Assembly (NCBI GenBank): GCA_047967505.1
Contig: CM106540.1
Source of the DNA: Dipteris shenzhenensis
Taxonomy: Eukaryota; Polypodiophyta; Polypodiopsida; Gleicheniales
Strand: one strand, 5' to 3'
Length of the DNA stretch: 64,000 nt
Shown here: in pieces, positions 46,440 through 58,689 of the stretch
How the letters are laid out: every line of letters starts with the position of its first letter
How positions within the stretch are numbered: position 1 is the first letter of the stretch
The notes under the pieces: generated by a model
The model's database searches: none
Told to the model about the DNA's origin: nothing
Seen by the model: the letters and a program-made list of their open reading frames with translations, nothing else
Program-made: the position numbers and the translations under genes

Positions 46440-47350
46440 AGACAATCCATTTAAGTCATGTGCAAGATGCCTAATTGTGGTATGCCCCTTGGAGAGAGGA
46501 AGCTATTGTCCATGTCAAAAAGTCCATGTACATCACCATTGATGGCGTGAACCAGAATACACCAACATTACCAAAGTATAGACGTATCCCACCTGCATTG
46601 GAGAGTAGACGTGGACTAAAAGCACACTTGTGTGGAGTATTAGTGCATGGATCTCAACTCTTTTTTGCGATATATGGATTGACTATTTGCATGAACATGA
46701 TAGTAATCAAGTTGCAACATCCATCATGAAAGCAATACGGAAGGTCAAAGATACACGTGGATGTTTATCTCGCACCTTGCGTATATAGGCTGATAACTAC
46801 TGGAGAGAAAATAAGAATAGATATATACTTGGTTTACGCTCTATGCTGGTTGGTTTGAGAATATTTGAAGAAGTGGAAGTTGGATTCCTTCTTATCGGCC
46901 ATACACATGAAGACATTGTTCAAATATTTAGTGTTATCTCTAGCGAGTTGAAGTCAAGGGATGTTCTGACATTGGAGGATATGACATCTCGAATTGGGAA
47001 AAAAATGGGAGGCTCTCAAAAGGAGGAATCAAAAGTGGCTATCTTAGAGAGAATGGTTTGGTAGAGAGCATTCATAGAGTTAAAGAGGAGGTGATGCATT
47101 AATAGGGCACACAAATCCACTCTATTTTTTGGTTTAGCAAGCATAATGATATTCCAGTGATGCAATGGAAGCACTACTCAGTGGATGGAGATATTTTATG
47201 GAGTGAGCCATATGCTTTATTACAAAGAATAACTCCATTGGAGGAAACTACATTTGTTCTTGCAAAGAACAAAGCACTTAACATAGATGAAATGAAAGGC
47301 TTGGAAGCCTTTATTAAAAATCTTCAAAGTATGAGACAAAAATATCCTTA
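46440..47350 (+). pseudogene. Transposon-associated protein of the DUF7869 type
   Basis: Plus-strand pieces: TIDGVNQNTPTLPKY, GLKAHLCGVLVHGSQLFF, (frame change) WIDYLHEHDSNQVATSIMK, then TAG 46786, ADNYWRENKNRYILG and EVGFLLIGHTHEDIVQIFS. The DN-x-x-REN-K-N-R and GHTHED motifs are characteristic of proteins I know as DUF7869, common in repeat fractions of plants and invertebrates. Spaced Asp/His/Glu residues make a DDE-like nuclease fold conceivable, which is inference. The TAG precedes the A-D-N motif where homologues commonly have Gln. At least two frameshifts make it non-functional. Confidence 0.55.
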
Positions 47351-47489
47351 GCAGGCAATAAAAAATGGGGAGATAATCAAGTCAATTGAGGCACTTGTCA
47401 AATCTTTACAAAAATAAGAAAATATATGATGATTGAATGCTCTTAATCATTCTAGCCACAAAAAGCTACGTCGTCGAGATCCACATTAG

Positions 47490-47729
47490 ATACAAATATG
47501 GCAATAGATGAGGAAGAAGTCGAGCAATGCCTTTTACCTCAAAAATCTTGTGGTAGGAAGGGGGATAGAGTTTGAACTAGAGGATGAGATTGAAGAGGGT
47601 ATGTTTGTTGCAATTTGGGCGTTTAATGTAGATTCAGATTTGGATGAACAAGGTGGCCCAATTTGGATGGCAAAGGTTACTCATATAGCAGATGGGAATT
47701 CCTATAACATTTCAAGCTTTATGGTATGA
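47490..47729 (+). pseudogene. C-terminal segment, probably of the same DUF7869-type gene
   Basis: The frame 47508-47729 reads NAFYLKNLVVGRGIEFELED, EIEEGMFVAIWA and GGPIWMAKVTHIAD. W-x-A-K-V after a hydrophobic strand is typical of the C-terminal part of this family. It lies 150 bases downstream of the previous block on the same strand. Confidence 0.45.
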
Positions 47730-48339
47730 ACCAAAGCCTTTGAAAAGTCTCCCCATAAAATATACAAAGAAACAACTTTATGAGGGTTGCTTGCAAAAGA
47801 TACACGAATGGATTCCGATACAGAAGGTTTGGCAGAGGTGGAAGTGAGTAGCATTATCCATTGTTGGAAATCAAGGACATCATTTGGCTAGGCTTGACCC
47901 ATTAGGTGAAAATGCAATATCACAATTTGATGACATTCAAAAGCATAGGATAATATATTGTATTCCTTATTCTCAAAAAATGGTGTAACTTTAAACCACA
48001 TTCAAATATATTTTTCAAGCAAATGGTTTATCTATACACCACCTATATATTGAATTCAACAAACTCTTTTGATATATTGCATATTGAGTGCAGGTCCACA
48101 ACACTTTTAGCTGCATTAGCCCTATTTGTATGGGTGTGACCCATTTTGTTGCAAAATTAGCCATGATGTATCGAGTAGAGGTCACAACTTACAACTTTGC
48201 CAAATTTTGAAGCTTATTATGCCATTAAGTGTGGCACTTACACATCTAGTGTTCCGAAATACTCAATTTACAAGTCTAAAAAGTGATATTGAGTGGAGGT
48301 AACCAATTCAAAAAAGAAGTCCAAACAAAGTGAGAAAGT

Positions 48340-49620
48340 CCAAAATTGTTGAATGGTGTGTTTTAAGGTCTCTGTGGGAGCTAGTGGTCTATCCAAAGGG
48401 AAACTCTAAGTAGCACTGCATTGAATACATTTATAGTACATGCATGGATTGTAGTTCAAAGAAGAGGCAATTCGATGTCTATCCAAATGAAATGAGGGAA
48501 GACAACCCTATTGCTCTAAAATGAGGAGATTTGAACATGTTAATATTGAAGAATTGGAAAAAAATATCTACTATCATATAAGAGCACTTTACCAAGGGAG
48601 CTTCTACATCACTTTGGCTCAATCCATCCTAAAATATGTCCTTCACAATTTCACGGCCAACTAGCAAGATAAGCAGTTTAGGAAGTGCCTTCCCAAATTT
48701 TCCCATGATCTATTGTCTTTGTCATAGATTTTGCAAAAAGTTACTCATTTCAAGAACAAGATGAGATACAAAGTGCTCACTGGTACAACAAGCAGATAAC
48801 AATTCTAGTGTATATCGCGTACAGTCATTTGCTTGATTCTTCTATGATTGATGCCAATCTACTTTTGCTGACTCACAGGATTCTAGGTCAGTGCAACGCA
48901 CATACCATTTCTATATTTTGGATGACAGGGAACACGACACCTTATGTATACAGCATGCTTTTCTATTGCATTGGGAATGGTTAAAAAATGATGATCCCCA
49001 TGTATAAGAAATATAAAATAACTTGGGTGTGATCATATGGTACTTCCTCTCAATTTAAATCAGCTCGTGGATTCTACTTTGTCTCAAGGTCTAATCCCTA
49101 ATCTGTTTGAACACGACATGGAATTTCTTTGGGTCTAGCCATGGCAAGGGGGAACATGATGGATGTAGTGCTATTATTAAGGGAGCTTTGTTTAGACACC
49201 AATTAACATGCCCTCAAGAAAGGCTTAATGATGCCCATGATGTTGTAACTTGGCTTACAGCCAATCTCTCCACATGGGTGCAATCAACATATAGTGAACA
49301 AATCCTCAAGAACAGTTCGCAGAGTGTTCCACAAATTGAAAGTGAATGAAGTGCAAAGGAGAAGCAAACATGGTTGTGAGGCCTATGAAAGGAACTTGTA
49401 GTTTGCATAGCATATTGGGCTTTTTAAACAACCACCTAATCAAAACAAGAAAACTTTCTTATTTTTTCAGTGTGTGCATCACAGGGGATCATGACAATTG
49501 TGAGGACATTTCAACTACGAAGAGATGGGAGCCAATTCAAGTTTTCTCTCTATGTGAAGATGGAGTGACAAACAATGGAGAGACAAACAACCAATGAGCC
49601 ACCACACTTTGGGGAGTGTT
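48340..49620 (+). pseudogene. Second copy of the 11.3-kb transposase-like gene, longer but decayed
   Basis: The first 270 bases align with 11580-11840 (GGTCTCTGTGGGAGC, CCAAATGAAATGAGGGAAGA, ATAAGAGCACT). The part absent at 11.3 kb follows: VIDFAKSYSFQEQDEIQ (from 48721), HWYNKQITI, SYGTSSQFKSARGFYF (49033-49080) and TTWNFFGSSHGKGEHDG (49107 on), then a Val-Val-Thr-Trp-Leu stretch. D in IDFAK, a presumed D (here Y) in S-Y-G, and H/E/D in SHGKGEHDG are spaced as in DDE-type transposases. That is my inference. Several stops and frameshifts are present. Confidence 0.5.
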
Positions 49621-50360
49621 TTGATGGCCTCACTTACTGTCTGGAAGAGGAGTATAACTTTGTAGTTTGTCGCTATCTTTGGAGAGAACGAGGAAGATGA
49701 CCCATAATTTGTGTTGCCTTGTACCAAACCCATGGACAAGGTTGAGGAAGCATTTAAGGATCATTGGGGGAACAACCTATGAGAAGTGGGATGTAGTGGT
49801 TGGAGCTGTCTAGTATAAAAAAACATCCAAGAGATGCCACAATTACATTCCGTTATATAAGAGTCTCCAAACATTTGTGTAATTGTAGGTGTAAGTGAAT
49901 AGTAGCTGGATAAACATTTCCATCTAGTAAGAGCTATTAAGTTTGAGTTGCAGGCTACTGTGCCTAGATGAAATAAGGGCAAGAGTGTCTTCAAAATGAA
50001 TTTAGACATGCATGAGCACATCATGGGGTGTCTTGGAGTAGTAGACAACTAAGACAGTACAAGAAAATGTATTCTCATTGCGTGGGTGCAATTAACCAAG
50101 GAAAATGTATTCCACTATTATCTTGGAAAAATGAAAATACATTTACTGTAGGCTTGTACAATCATTGTTCTTGTTTTTAGTAAATCTCAAACCCAGCGTG
50201 CTTCTTTTATCTTTTACCACCATCGGGCTAGTGACCACATAAATTGAACAAATGAGTTATATGCCATTCATTTTGTAATAGTCAAAGGAAACTACCATAC
50301 TGGTGGTAGTCATTAAGGAATAATTGGGGTCTCAAAAGGGCCTCATAAGGAATGGATTAG
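49620..50360. other. Stretch without recognised genes
   Basis: Broken protein-like frames continue weakly to about 50050 on the plus strand (KVEEAFKDHWGNN, MNLDMHEHIMGCLGVVDN). No motif could be named. Confidence 0.35.
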
Positions 50361-50363
50361 GGA

Positions 50364-51812
50364 ATGCTTAGTGGGATAATGCAAGGGGCTTGGAGGGTCC
50401 CAAGGAGGCCTCACCAACCCAACCTAGGTGGGCTAATCCCACAATTGAGCCCACCTCTCCCCCCATCAATGAGGGGAGGGGGGAAGTTTGAATTTTCAAA
50501 TTTCAAATGTCCCTCCCTCCCTCTCTGTCCCTCTCCTTCCTCCTCTCTCTCCACCTCCCTCCCTTCTCCTCCCCCTCCCTCTCCCTCTTCTGCTCCCTCT
50601 CCCTCTCCCTCACTTCCCCTTACTGCTACCACCCTCTTAACCTTCCCTGAGCTCCATCCTAACATCTATTCCCTTCATCGTCTCTTTGCTCATGCCTCTC
50701 ACCATTTTCAACTAACCTAACAATCACAAACTTACGAGCCCCTCACACCTAGCTTCTTCTCTTCCCTTGCTAATCCTACCCGCGAGGATTACCAAGCTGA
50801 TCAAACCATTTGCCCAATTCTTCCCCCCCTCCCCTCTGCTCCCCATTCCACAACTAATACTCTTCCATATTTCTCCCCCATGTCCCCAAATTCTCTCCAT
50901 GCCCCGTCATCACCTCCGACACTACTTGTGCTGCCATCAGCAGAAAATGACACAGTATTTGATTTTGAATATCAGGATCTGGATAATCCAATTCATACTC
51001 CCATGCCAAGTTCCAATGATGGGTATGATTTTGATGACATGCCACTTCCCAGTAACGCCATCAAGGAAATTTGGAGCAAATATCCTGATATGAAAACTTG
51101 AGGTGGATGGACCCTGGTACAACTTCCCTACCAACCTTCGTCACAGCGTCAAATTAGTGAAGATTGGATAAGCAAGTTGGATCCACAACCTGATTGGTGC
51201 CATCCCAAGCTCTTTGATATCATCTTCTTGAAAGAGTACCTACATGCACCTCCATGTCTCAGAACCCATCCCAAGTTCTATGCAATTCCACGATGTCACT
51301 GATGGGAAGCCAACATACACACTTTGAATGAAGATCGCACCATTAATTTGCCAATGATCGAACCATACTCTGGTGTAGAATGGAATATCCAAGGCACAAT
51401 CATTTGAGCACTTCAGCAACATGAGCAAATAATATGCAGCAACATTGATCGCTTCCTTCGCCTAAGTGCTATCTTCTGCAAAATATTGAAATGCATTCTA
51501 GAGGTCCCATGTCACCTCAATAGCCATTTGCCTCCACTCAGTTTCAATCCCAATGAATGGATCGATGCTCAAATTACAAGCCGACTCTATCAAAGAGCCA
51601 TCTTCTGAGAAGCACACCATGTATCTCTATTCGAACAATGGTGGATACAGGCTACCTGGAAACTGAGCAAAATTTGTATGGTGTCAAGGCTTTACAATAG
51701 GATCGACTAACACGATACAAGTTCCACAGCCATTGGATTACACGCATGGTAACCCAACTACGTGCTCACAATAAGCCACAACCCGAGGACGGGTAATAAA
51801 ATGGATCCAGGA
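50364..51812 (+). pseudogene. Long unrecognised reading frame broken mainly by TGA codons
   Basis: One frame can be followed for about 480 codons. A Pro/Ser-rich N-terminal part (50364-50720) is closed by TAA 50718. It then resumes with Pro-rich sequence, an acidic stretch (FDFEYQDLDNPIHT), IKEIWSKYPDMKT, and later PRCH, WEANIHTLNEDR, FNPNEWIDAQITSRLY and FEQWWIQATWKLSK. After the TAA the internal stops are all TGA (51099, 51300, 51405, 51606). Arg would fit at each, as expected from CGA to TGA changes. I recognise no domain; a retroelement Gag or accessory ORF is possible. Confidence 0.45.
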
Positions 51813-51929
51813 GTATGTTGTCTCTGTGCCAAAATGGACTTAGGTAGTATAGAATGTGTGTGTAGAGTAGCGGCAAAGCTCCGCTTGTACTTGAATAAGG
51901 CTAGAAATAATCTCTCTTAGGAATCCTCA

Positions 51930-52120
51930 ACATGCAAGTTCTGCTTGCAACTCCTACATGCGATTCCTACATGCATGTTTGACTTGCAACTTCTACTTGC
52001 AACTCCTACATGCAAGTCCTACATGCGATTCCTACATGCCTGTTCTACATGCGAGTTCTACATGTAATTCCTACATGCATGTTCTACATGCAACTCCTAC
52101 ATGCAAGTTCTACATGTAGA
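51930..52120. repeat. Minisatellite, unit about 14-15 bases (CTACATGCAAGTTC)
   Basis: About twelve copies of CTACATGC followed by AAGTTC, GATTC, AACTC or ATGTT. Confidence 0.9.
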
Positions 52121-52319
52121 GAGAGAATGTCTTACAATTCCTACATGCAAGGAGAGAAGCTCTCTAACTTGTATAAATACCCCATAATGGAATGAAGTTC
52201 TTACTTTGGTATTCCAAGCAATTGTCTCAAGTGTCCATGCTTCCTTGCACTCCACATCCAAAAGCATATCCTAACCTTGCAACTCCTCCTCCCCTCTCTT
52301 CCCACCTTGCAACCCATCC

Positions 52320-52435
52320 TCTCCCTCTCCTCCTCCTCCTCCTCCTGCTCCTCCTCCTCCTCCTCCTCCTCCCCCCTCCTCCTCCTCCTCCTCCTCCTCC
52401 TCACTCCTCCTCCTCCCTTCTTCTCTCCCTCCTTT
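52320..52435. repeat. (CTC)n trinucleotide repeat
   Basis: A nearly pure CTC/TCC run with small interruptions. ORFs in all frames (Leu-, Ser- or Glu/Gly-rich) are artefacts. Confidence 0.95.
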
Positions 52436-52554
52436 CTCCCATGCTCTTACACCTTCTTCCTCTCCCACTCCTATGCTCCCCTTAAATGCTTAGTTCCTCA
52501 ACCCTTAAGCCTCCATGATCTACGAGGGAGACGAGTTCTCCATCATGTACTCTA

Positions 52555-52710
52555 CCCTAAACCTTGGATCCTCCTTCTAACCCTTAAACCCCTTCTAAAC
52601 TTTGGAACCTCTTCTAAACTCTGGAACCTCTCTAAACCTTGGAACCTCCTTCTAAACCCTCAACCTCTCTCTAACCCTTAAACTCCTCCTAAACCCTTCA
52701 ACCCCCAATG
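52555..52710. repeat. Minisatellite, unit about 20 bases (TTCTAAACYTTGGAACCTC)
   Basis: Seven or so degenerate copies follow each other, with CTAAACCCTT variants at the end. Confidence 0.8.
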
Positions 52711-53339
52711 AAGGCGAAAGCCTTCATTACCTCAACCATGATGATGCACGTTCCTTTCACACATGCATGCACTATGTTTGCTTACCACACTTAAGCCTAC
52801 GTCTCTCACTGAAATACGACTTGAGGTCCTAAGCTACATGTATACTACAAACAACAACCCCGATATATCTATTGGTGACAAAATTTATCGAAACCCTGCA
52901 TACTGGGAATACCCTGCTCTTCTTGCAGAAGACATGGGAAAGAGCCAACAGTGTCTCTCTCTCCATCACTCGCAAAGTGTTTAAAAATAGAACAGAGAGA
53001 ACCAATTTAAAATTCCATCTTTGCCTATGTGAAAGTGTACAAAAACAAAACATGATGATGAGTTTCCAATTAAAATAAATTCCATGTTTAAGCATGAGAT
53101 AAAAATATAAATCATGATGGTTGACCCCATAGAATTCCGGGGGGGTCCTTATATTTCTTTAACCTTCTTTTGGGGTTCTTGTCTAATCTAAATACACACA
53201 CAAATATTGCCATGAAAGTTGGGTCACCATGATTCCTCAAATTTGTAACTACTCTTGAGTGGCGTTTTGATGACTGACATGGGATACTCTAAGAATCTAC
53301 CTATTCCTAGTCTTATGGTGCAATCTACCCGCACTTTTT

Positions 53340-54570
53340 GATAACATAGATATCCACAAAAATATCATTCGTCATGCTTTATTGGCTAAGGGACTTGGTA
53401 ATAATATTCTATTGCATAGTCTTGGTATTGAGGAGTGGACACTAATCTTGGCTACTAGCCACAAAAGTTTAACCAAGGCCCATGCACTCCTTCTGAAGCT
53501 AGAGTCTATGATTGATGAGATTATTTCTAATGATAATACAAATGTTCCATCATCAAGAAAAAAAACTTTCAAAGATGGAAAAAGGTTTGGCACCCATGGA
53601 TGTAATAGAAGTTGTTGAAGACCTTCGATGGTTTAAAAAGACAGTACTACCCCTTGAGGAAAAATAAACAATGGATAATTTCTCCACTTGATACCTCGGA
53701 GGAGCAAGAACCCAAGACAACCTCACTACTCCTCAAGGGTCTACATACATTCCAATATTGCTCGCTAGGGAGGTTGAGTTTGATGTTCTACACTCTAAAC
53801 ATCAAATAATAACCTTAATTTGCTAGCCCCATTGAGTGTTGACATCCTCAAGTTTTGGGGTTCCTTTTGGATGGGGAGGTCGAGAAATGCAAGCAAGTAG
53901 CTCTTAAAGGAATTGCACTTACACTTTCAAAAAAGTAAGCATTTCATTCTCCAACCTTATTATCACTAGAGGCCAGAAAATGTTCCAACAAAAATTCAAT
54001 CTAGCATTGAAAGAGCATCAAACTACAAAATTTATATGGTGCCTCCTTTTCTCAAATATGCTTGTGTCTTGGATAAATGTAGTGGGATGATTGTGTCATT
54101 TGATACATGGCCAATTGCTTGGATATCTTTTACCCAGATATGAGCCTTGTAGCTTCCTTCGCTGCATTCCTTATTTGGCTAAATGGATCTTCAAACGTAT
54201 TTATTGAAACTCTCGTCTACTTTATTTCTATAAGAGAGTTCATGATCCAAAGGGTATTAGAATGTGTAAAAAAACCCAAGAGGAAAACTTTTTTCATCAA
54301 TGGAAAATGAGCCCGAACTCTCTTTACCCCAAACTTTCATATGCTTATGAAGCCTTTAATAATTTTGAAGTGTGAATACCACTTTGAATGGACAATGGAA
54401 TGTCAAGTTAGTTTTGATGATCTGATTAGCTTTGTGTGAGAGGTAGCTCCTGAGACATCCTTATACTTCGAGGACACTTGACTGTTTTTGGGCAAGGCAC
54501 ACACACATGCATGCATGCACACAAAGCAATTCAACAATGGTCCTAATAAGCTAATTTAAGGACTGGGATT
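53340..54570 (+). other. Unassigned stretch with protein-like frames
   Basis: The frame 53382-53618 (GLGNNILLHSLGIEEWTLI, ATSHKSLTKAHALLLKLESM) looks like real coding sequence but has no motif I can name. Further broken frames lie at 53612-53809 and 54107-54310. It precedes a gypsy integrase remnant on the same strand and may be part of that element. Confidence 0.3.
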
Positions 54571-54915
54571 AAATATTTCTTAAGGAGTTAAAAAGAGATT
54601 GATGGACAAAGACGTTCAATGGCAACTCTACAATGTGAAGCAAAACAATATCAAGGTCATACATGTAAAGGTGAGAGAAGGTATTTAGTGTGTACAAAAT
54701 ATCCTAAGGGACGATTTGGAGGAAGGTATGCTAGTATTACTATACAATTTTGACTTGGATCTAAGAAACTACATCAAGTCTAATGGAAGGACCCTACCAA
54801 GTTGTCGAGCTAAACCCTCACAAATTCAAATTCCAACAACAGCGATTGTCCAAGATAGTCAATGATAGCAAGGTCAAATTTGCCAATTCATGGAAAGTAA
54901 CCTAAGCTGTTGGCA
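54570..54915 (+). pseudogene. Gypsy integrase C-terminal remnant
   Basis: LEEGMLVLLYNFDLDLR, then (after a frame change) MEGPYQVVELNPHKFKFQQQ and NDSKVKFANSWKVT. These match the GPY/F module at the C-terminus of plant gypsy integrases. Nothing upstream is preserved well enough to call. Confidence 0.6.
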
Positions 54916-55079
54916 CATTGGGAAGTGACATTTAGTCATTCTGTGACTATTGTAAGGTTCTAGTATGTGTGAGGCCATCTCATCCCAAATCATGGTGGCA
55001 CTGAATCAACATATCTACTTTAAAGGTAGGATCAATCTCAAATTCGACTGCTACTACATAGAAGCTAAAGTGCCACTAA

Positions 55080-55835
55080 GTCTATAAACAATACTAATGA
55101 GTTCACATTTGCATGCCTACTCCCCACTCTCCAACTCTCATTGACAACTCCTCTACTCCTCTTCCAAGCATTCTTGTCACCCATAGCCAAGACTCCAAAA
55201 CTAAATCAACCTACTAAGAGGATGTGTTGAGCCAATGTTCAACCTCCTTACCCTATCCACTTCCACAAAGAAGAAGGCAGAATCAATCTCAAATGTGACT
55301 ACTACTACATGGCAATAAGCTAAAGTGGCAATCTAGCTGTCTATAAACAATTATAATGAGTTCACATTTGCATGCCTCTCCAACTCTCATTGTCAGCTCC
55401 TCTACTCCTCTTCCAAGAAATCTTGTCACCATAGCCCCCAAGAATGATTATGAGACTCCAAAAGTAAAGCAACCTACTAAGAAGATATGTTGAGCCAATG
55501 TTCAACCTCCTTACCCTATCCACTTCTACAAAGCGGCAGCTAGAATCAATCTCAAATGTGACTACTACTACTACTACACAGCAACAAGGTAAAGTGGCAG
55601 TCCACTTGTTTATAAGCAATACTAATGAGTTCACATTTGCATGCCTACTTCCCACTCTCCAATTCTCATTGCCAACTCCTCTATTGCCCTTCCAAGCATT
55701 CTTGTCACCATAGCCCCCAAGAATCATTATGAGACTCCAAAACTAAAGCAACCTACTAAGAAGACACGTCGAGCCAATGTTCAACCTCCTTACCCTATCC
55801 AACTCCACAAAGAAGAAGCTAATACGACCATTGAG
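55080..55835. repeat. Tandem triplication, unit about 260-270 bases
   Basis: GAGTTCACATTTGCATGCCT occurs at about 55099, 55358 and 55627, each followed by CTCCAACTCTCATTG-, CCAAGCATTCTTGTCACC-, CAACCTACTAAGA- and CAACCTCCTTACCCTATCCA-like blocks. A (TAC)n stretch differs in length between units (55555-55575 is longest). Confidence 0.9.
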
Positions 55836-55999
55836 GATTATGACATAAGAAGAAATACTCTTACGACATGAAATTGAAATGACTTGGGGAGAAAATGTTT
55901 CAATTTCCATGGAAGAACAACGAATTTGACTTTCTTGGTGTCCACATTATGATAAGATATTCCACCAATGAGTTCCACTCTTGTCAAGGATATCCCATC

Positions 56000-58680
56000 A
56001 ACAAAGCCACCTACAGCTTTATTTTTGTAACTTGCCTAAATTACAATGTACTAGTGTTTTTTAAAATGCGATTTTAGGAAGTTAGGCACTCATTTAGGCT
56101 TGGGACAAAAAGCTAGTGACCATGGCATCCCCTTTTTTTAAAACGTCTATGTTGATCACCAAAAACAATTAAACTTTGACAACCTATTTCTTCCAATTGA
56201 CAAATCCAAATCAAGTCATCTCCTTATCATCTAGCATATCAAATCAAATGGCAAGACATGATTTAACTATTCATAATGTTTTTTGCACCATTGGTAAAGT
56301 TGCATGCATCAAAATGAGAATTTTATTATGGCTAATTTTCTCCACCAAGTTTAGAGCATGGTCACCCATTTTAGGCTTTCATTTCTAAGGGTGAGGGTGC
56401 TAGGACAGCCCACCTAAGTGCTCCTTTTTCATGGGAGGACTCCAAGGAAAAAAAGCATGCAATATGTCTCAACTTTTTGTTGGAAAAGACACTGCATGCA
56501 AGGCAAGCACTATGCGTAAATTGAACAAGAACATTATAAAAGCAACTCAAGGGGTGTGCTAGAGGGCTAATGAACTACAATATTTGGCCCATACCTTTGT
56601 GTACTCTAAGATCAACTACTTAGTCGGAAAATAGATTGACCCAAAATCCACAAGATACATATGTGCATGTGACACTCTCATTGGAAGAGGAGAGAGGAAG
56701 TTTGGCTAATGAAGCCTCTTCCTCTTTCAACACTACTTAGACTTTCCCCTCCACAAAGAAATCAATTGAGGTGAGGGAATTAATTTTATAGGACACATTA
56801 TTAAGACCCTCAAAAAGCAATGTATGAGTAACCAATTGCATGCAATCAAGACACAACCAAGTGGAGAACATGCACCCCAACAATAGCCGTAAAGCCAAAA
56901 GGCATGCAACCCATGGAGACAAGGAGTGCGTAATGATGGACTAGAAGACTAAGGCCGAATCAAGGCTAGTACAACTGAGGCACATCAACTACCAACCCTA
57001 AACCAAGATGAACATGCAACTGCATAGCCAACGAAGTGAGAAAAAAACCCTGAGGCAAGAATCACTAAGTCTCAAGTTGAGAGTCATGAATGTCTTCTTA
57101 CTCATGAGAGGCCAAAAGCAAAATTGCAACAATTTTAAAGCAATCCAATCACAAAAGCTAACAAAGCATATGCACATGGCCATGCATCCCTAAACTATTT
57201 TGTTATGTTCATCCTCAAATCTCTATATACAATAATGTTTGAGCTAAGACCAAGATGAGAGAGTACCTTGGTGGACTAAGAGAGGATTGGCAAAGGCAAG
57301 AGCTAAGGTTTCGAGGGAAAAAAACAATAAGAGCAATTATAAAACTAACTTAGCTCAAAATCTTGAGGACACACAAGCACCCCAATGTTACTACAGTGAA
57401 GGCCCAATTGGACATCCAAGTAGCCCAAGCATAGACTAAGAAGAAAGAGTTAGATTAAGCTTGCTCTCCTTTAATCTTGCTCTCCTGAAAGATCACCAAG
57501 TGACAAAAACCTTGAGCTAACCAATGTTGTCAAATTGAGCAAAATGGAAGGCCAAGTCAAAGGTGCCGACCAATTTATAACAATGGCATCAAAAACCTTT
57601 AAAAGCCCAAAATGAGCACAATGAGCACAGTTGGAAACCCCATCGAAAGGATTCCAAACATCCAAACTCCAGACTTGTAGGACCCCTTAGATCCAAGATA
57701 GAAGGATCAAGAGCTTGGTTAGGACAAAGAGTTTGGCCAATACACCAAAGATGCACAATATCTCAAAGAGGACCTTGCAAAGCTAACTAACCGCCATAAT
57801 CCAAGCTAGTTCCACTGTCAACGTCCAAAGTTGTGATAACTATACCAACTTTGAATCATAATCACCTCACAAGCACATCAAGCTAAGCTAATGCAAGATA
57901 CATAATATCATCTCAAAAAATAGTTAAAGTGTGAAAGCCACTATAAATGTCAAATACTACCCAATTTCAAGGGAAAAAAACCAGATCAAGATAATCCCAA
58001 GAACTTCCAAGCTAAGCCAAATTTGTGCTCAAGGGACATGGATGTGCAAGACAAATCAAGATGAGTCAAGAAGACCCTCTCAAAAATTACCAAGTGCACA
58101 AGATGTGCCAATGGTCGCAACACCTAGTTTTATGACCACCACCTCTATGACATGGTAGTGCAAATTGGTCTATAATTTTGATCTGAAAATCATACCATCC
58201 CAATGAGCTATTTGCCTACTCAGCTAGGTATGTACAAATGTGCCTTTATCAAGGAGCAAAGTGCAACTACAAGGAAAAGGGAGAATGCCTTGTTTAAGCA
58301 ACAACATTGATAGAATCAAATTGACAAGTTGGTTGGGCCAAAGAAAGCCACAATGGTAGATTACCCTCTCAAACAAAAAAGTCTTTGAGGAACCAAATTA
58401 GTACAATTATTGTGTGTCTCTAGCAATATAAGTAACTTTCTTCATTAAAGCAAGAAGCAACGTATGCAATATAGCACTACAAGTGGTGTACCTAGTAACG
58501 ACAACAAACCATGTATTAGTAGGACCAAAACCCTAGAAACTGTTGTACATTTACACACAACTTTTAGAGTGATTCTTCATTTTCTTGAAGCTAATTGGTT
58601 TAGCCTTAAACTTAAATACGAAGAGTTTGAATTAGCTAATCACCACAAAAGCATCGTTACATGTTACATTGCACACATCA
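56000..58680. other. Stretch without recognised genes
   Basis: AT-rich, rich in CCAAG/CAAGCTAA-type words. Only short ORFs without family motifs on both strands. Confidence 0.5.
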
Positions 58681-58689
58681 TGTGAGATG

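Noticed and set aside
52192-52681. Leu- and Pro-rich ORFs around the CTC repeat
   Set aside because: Trinucleotide-repeat translation, open in all frames.
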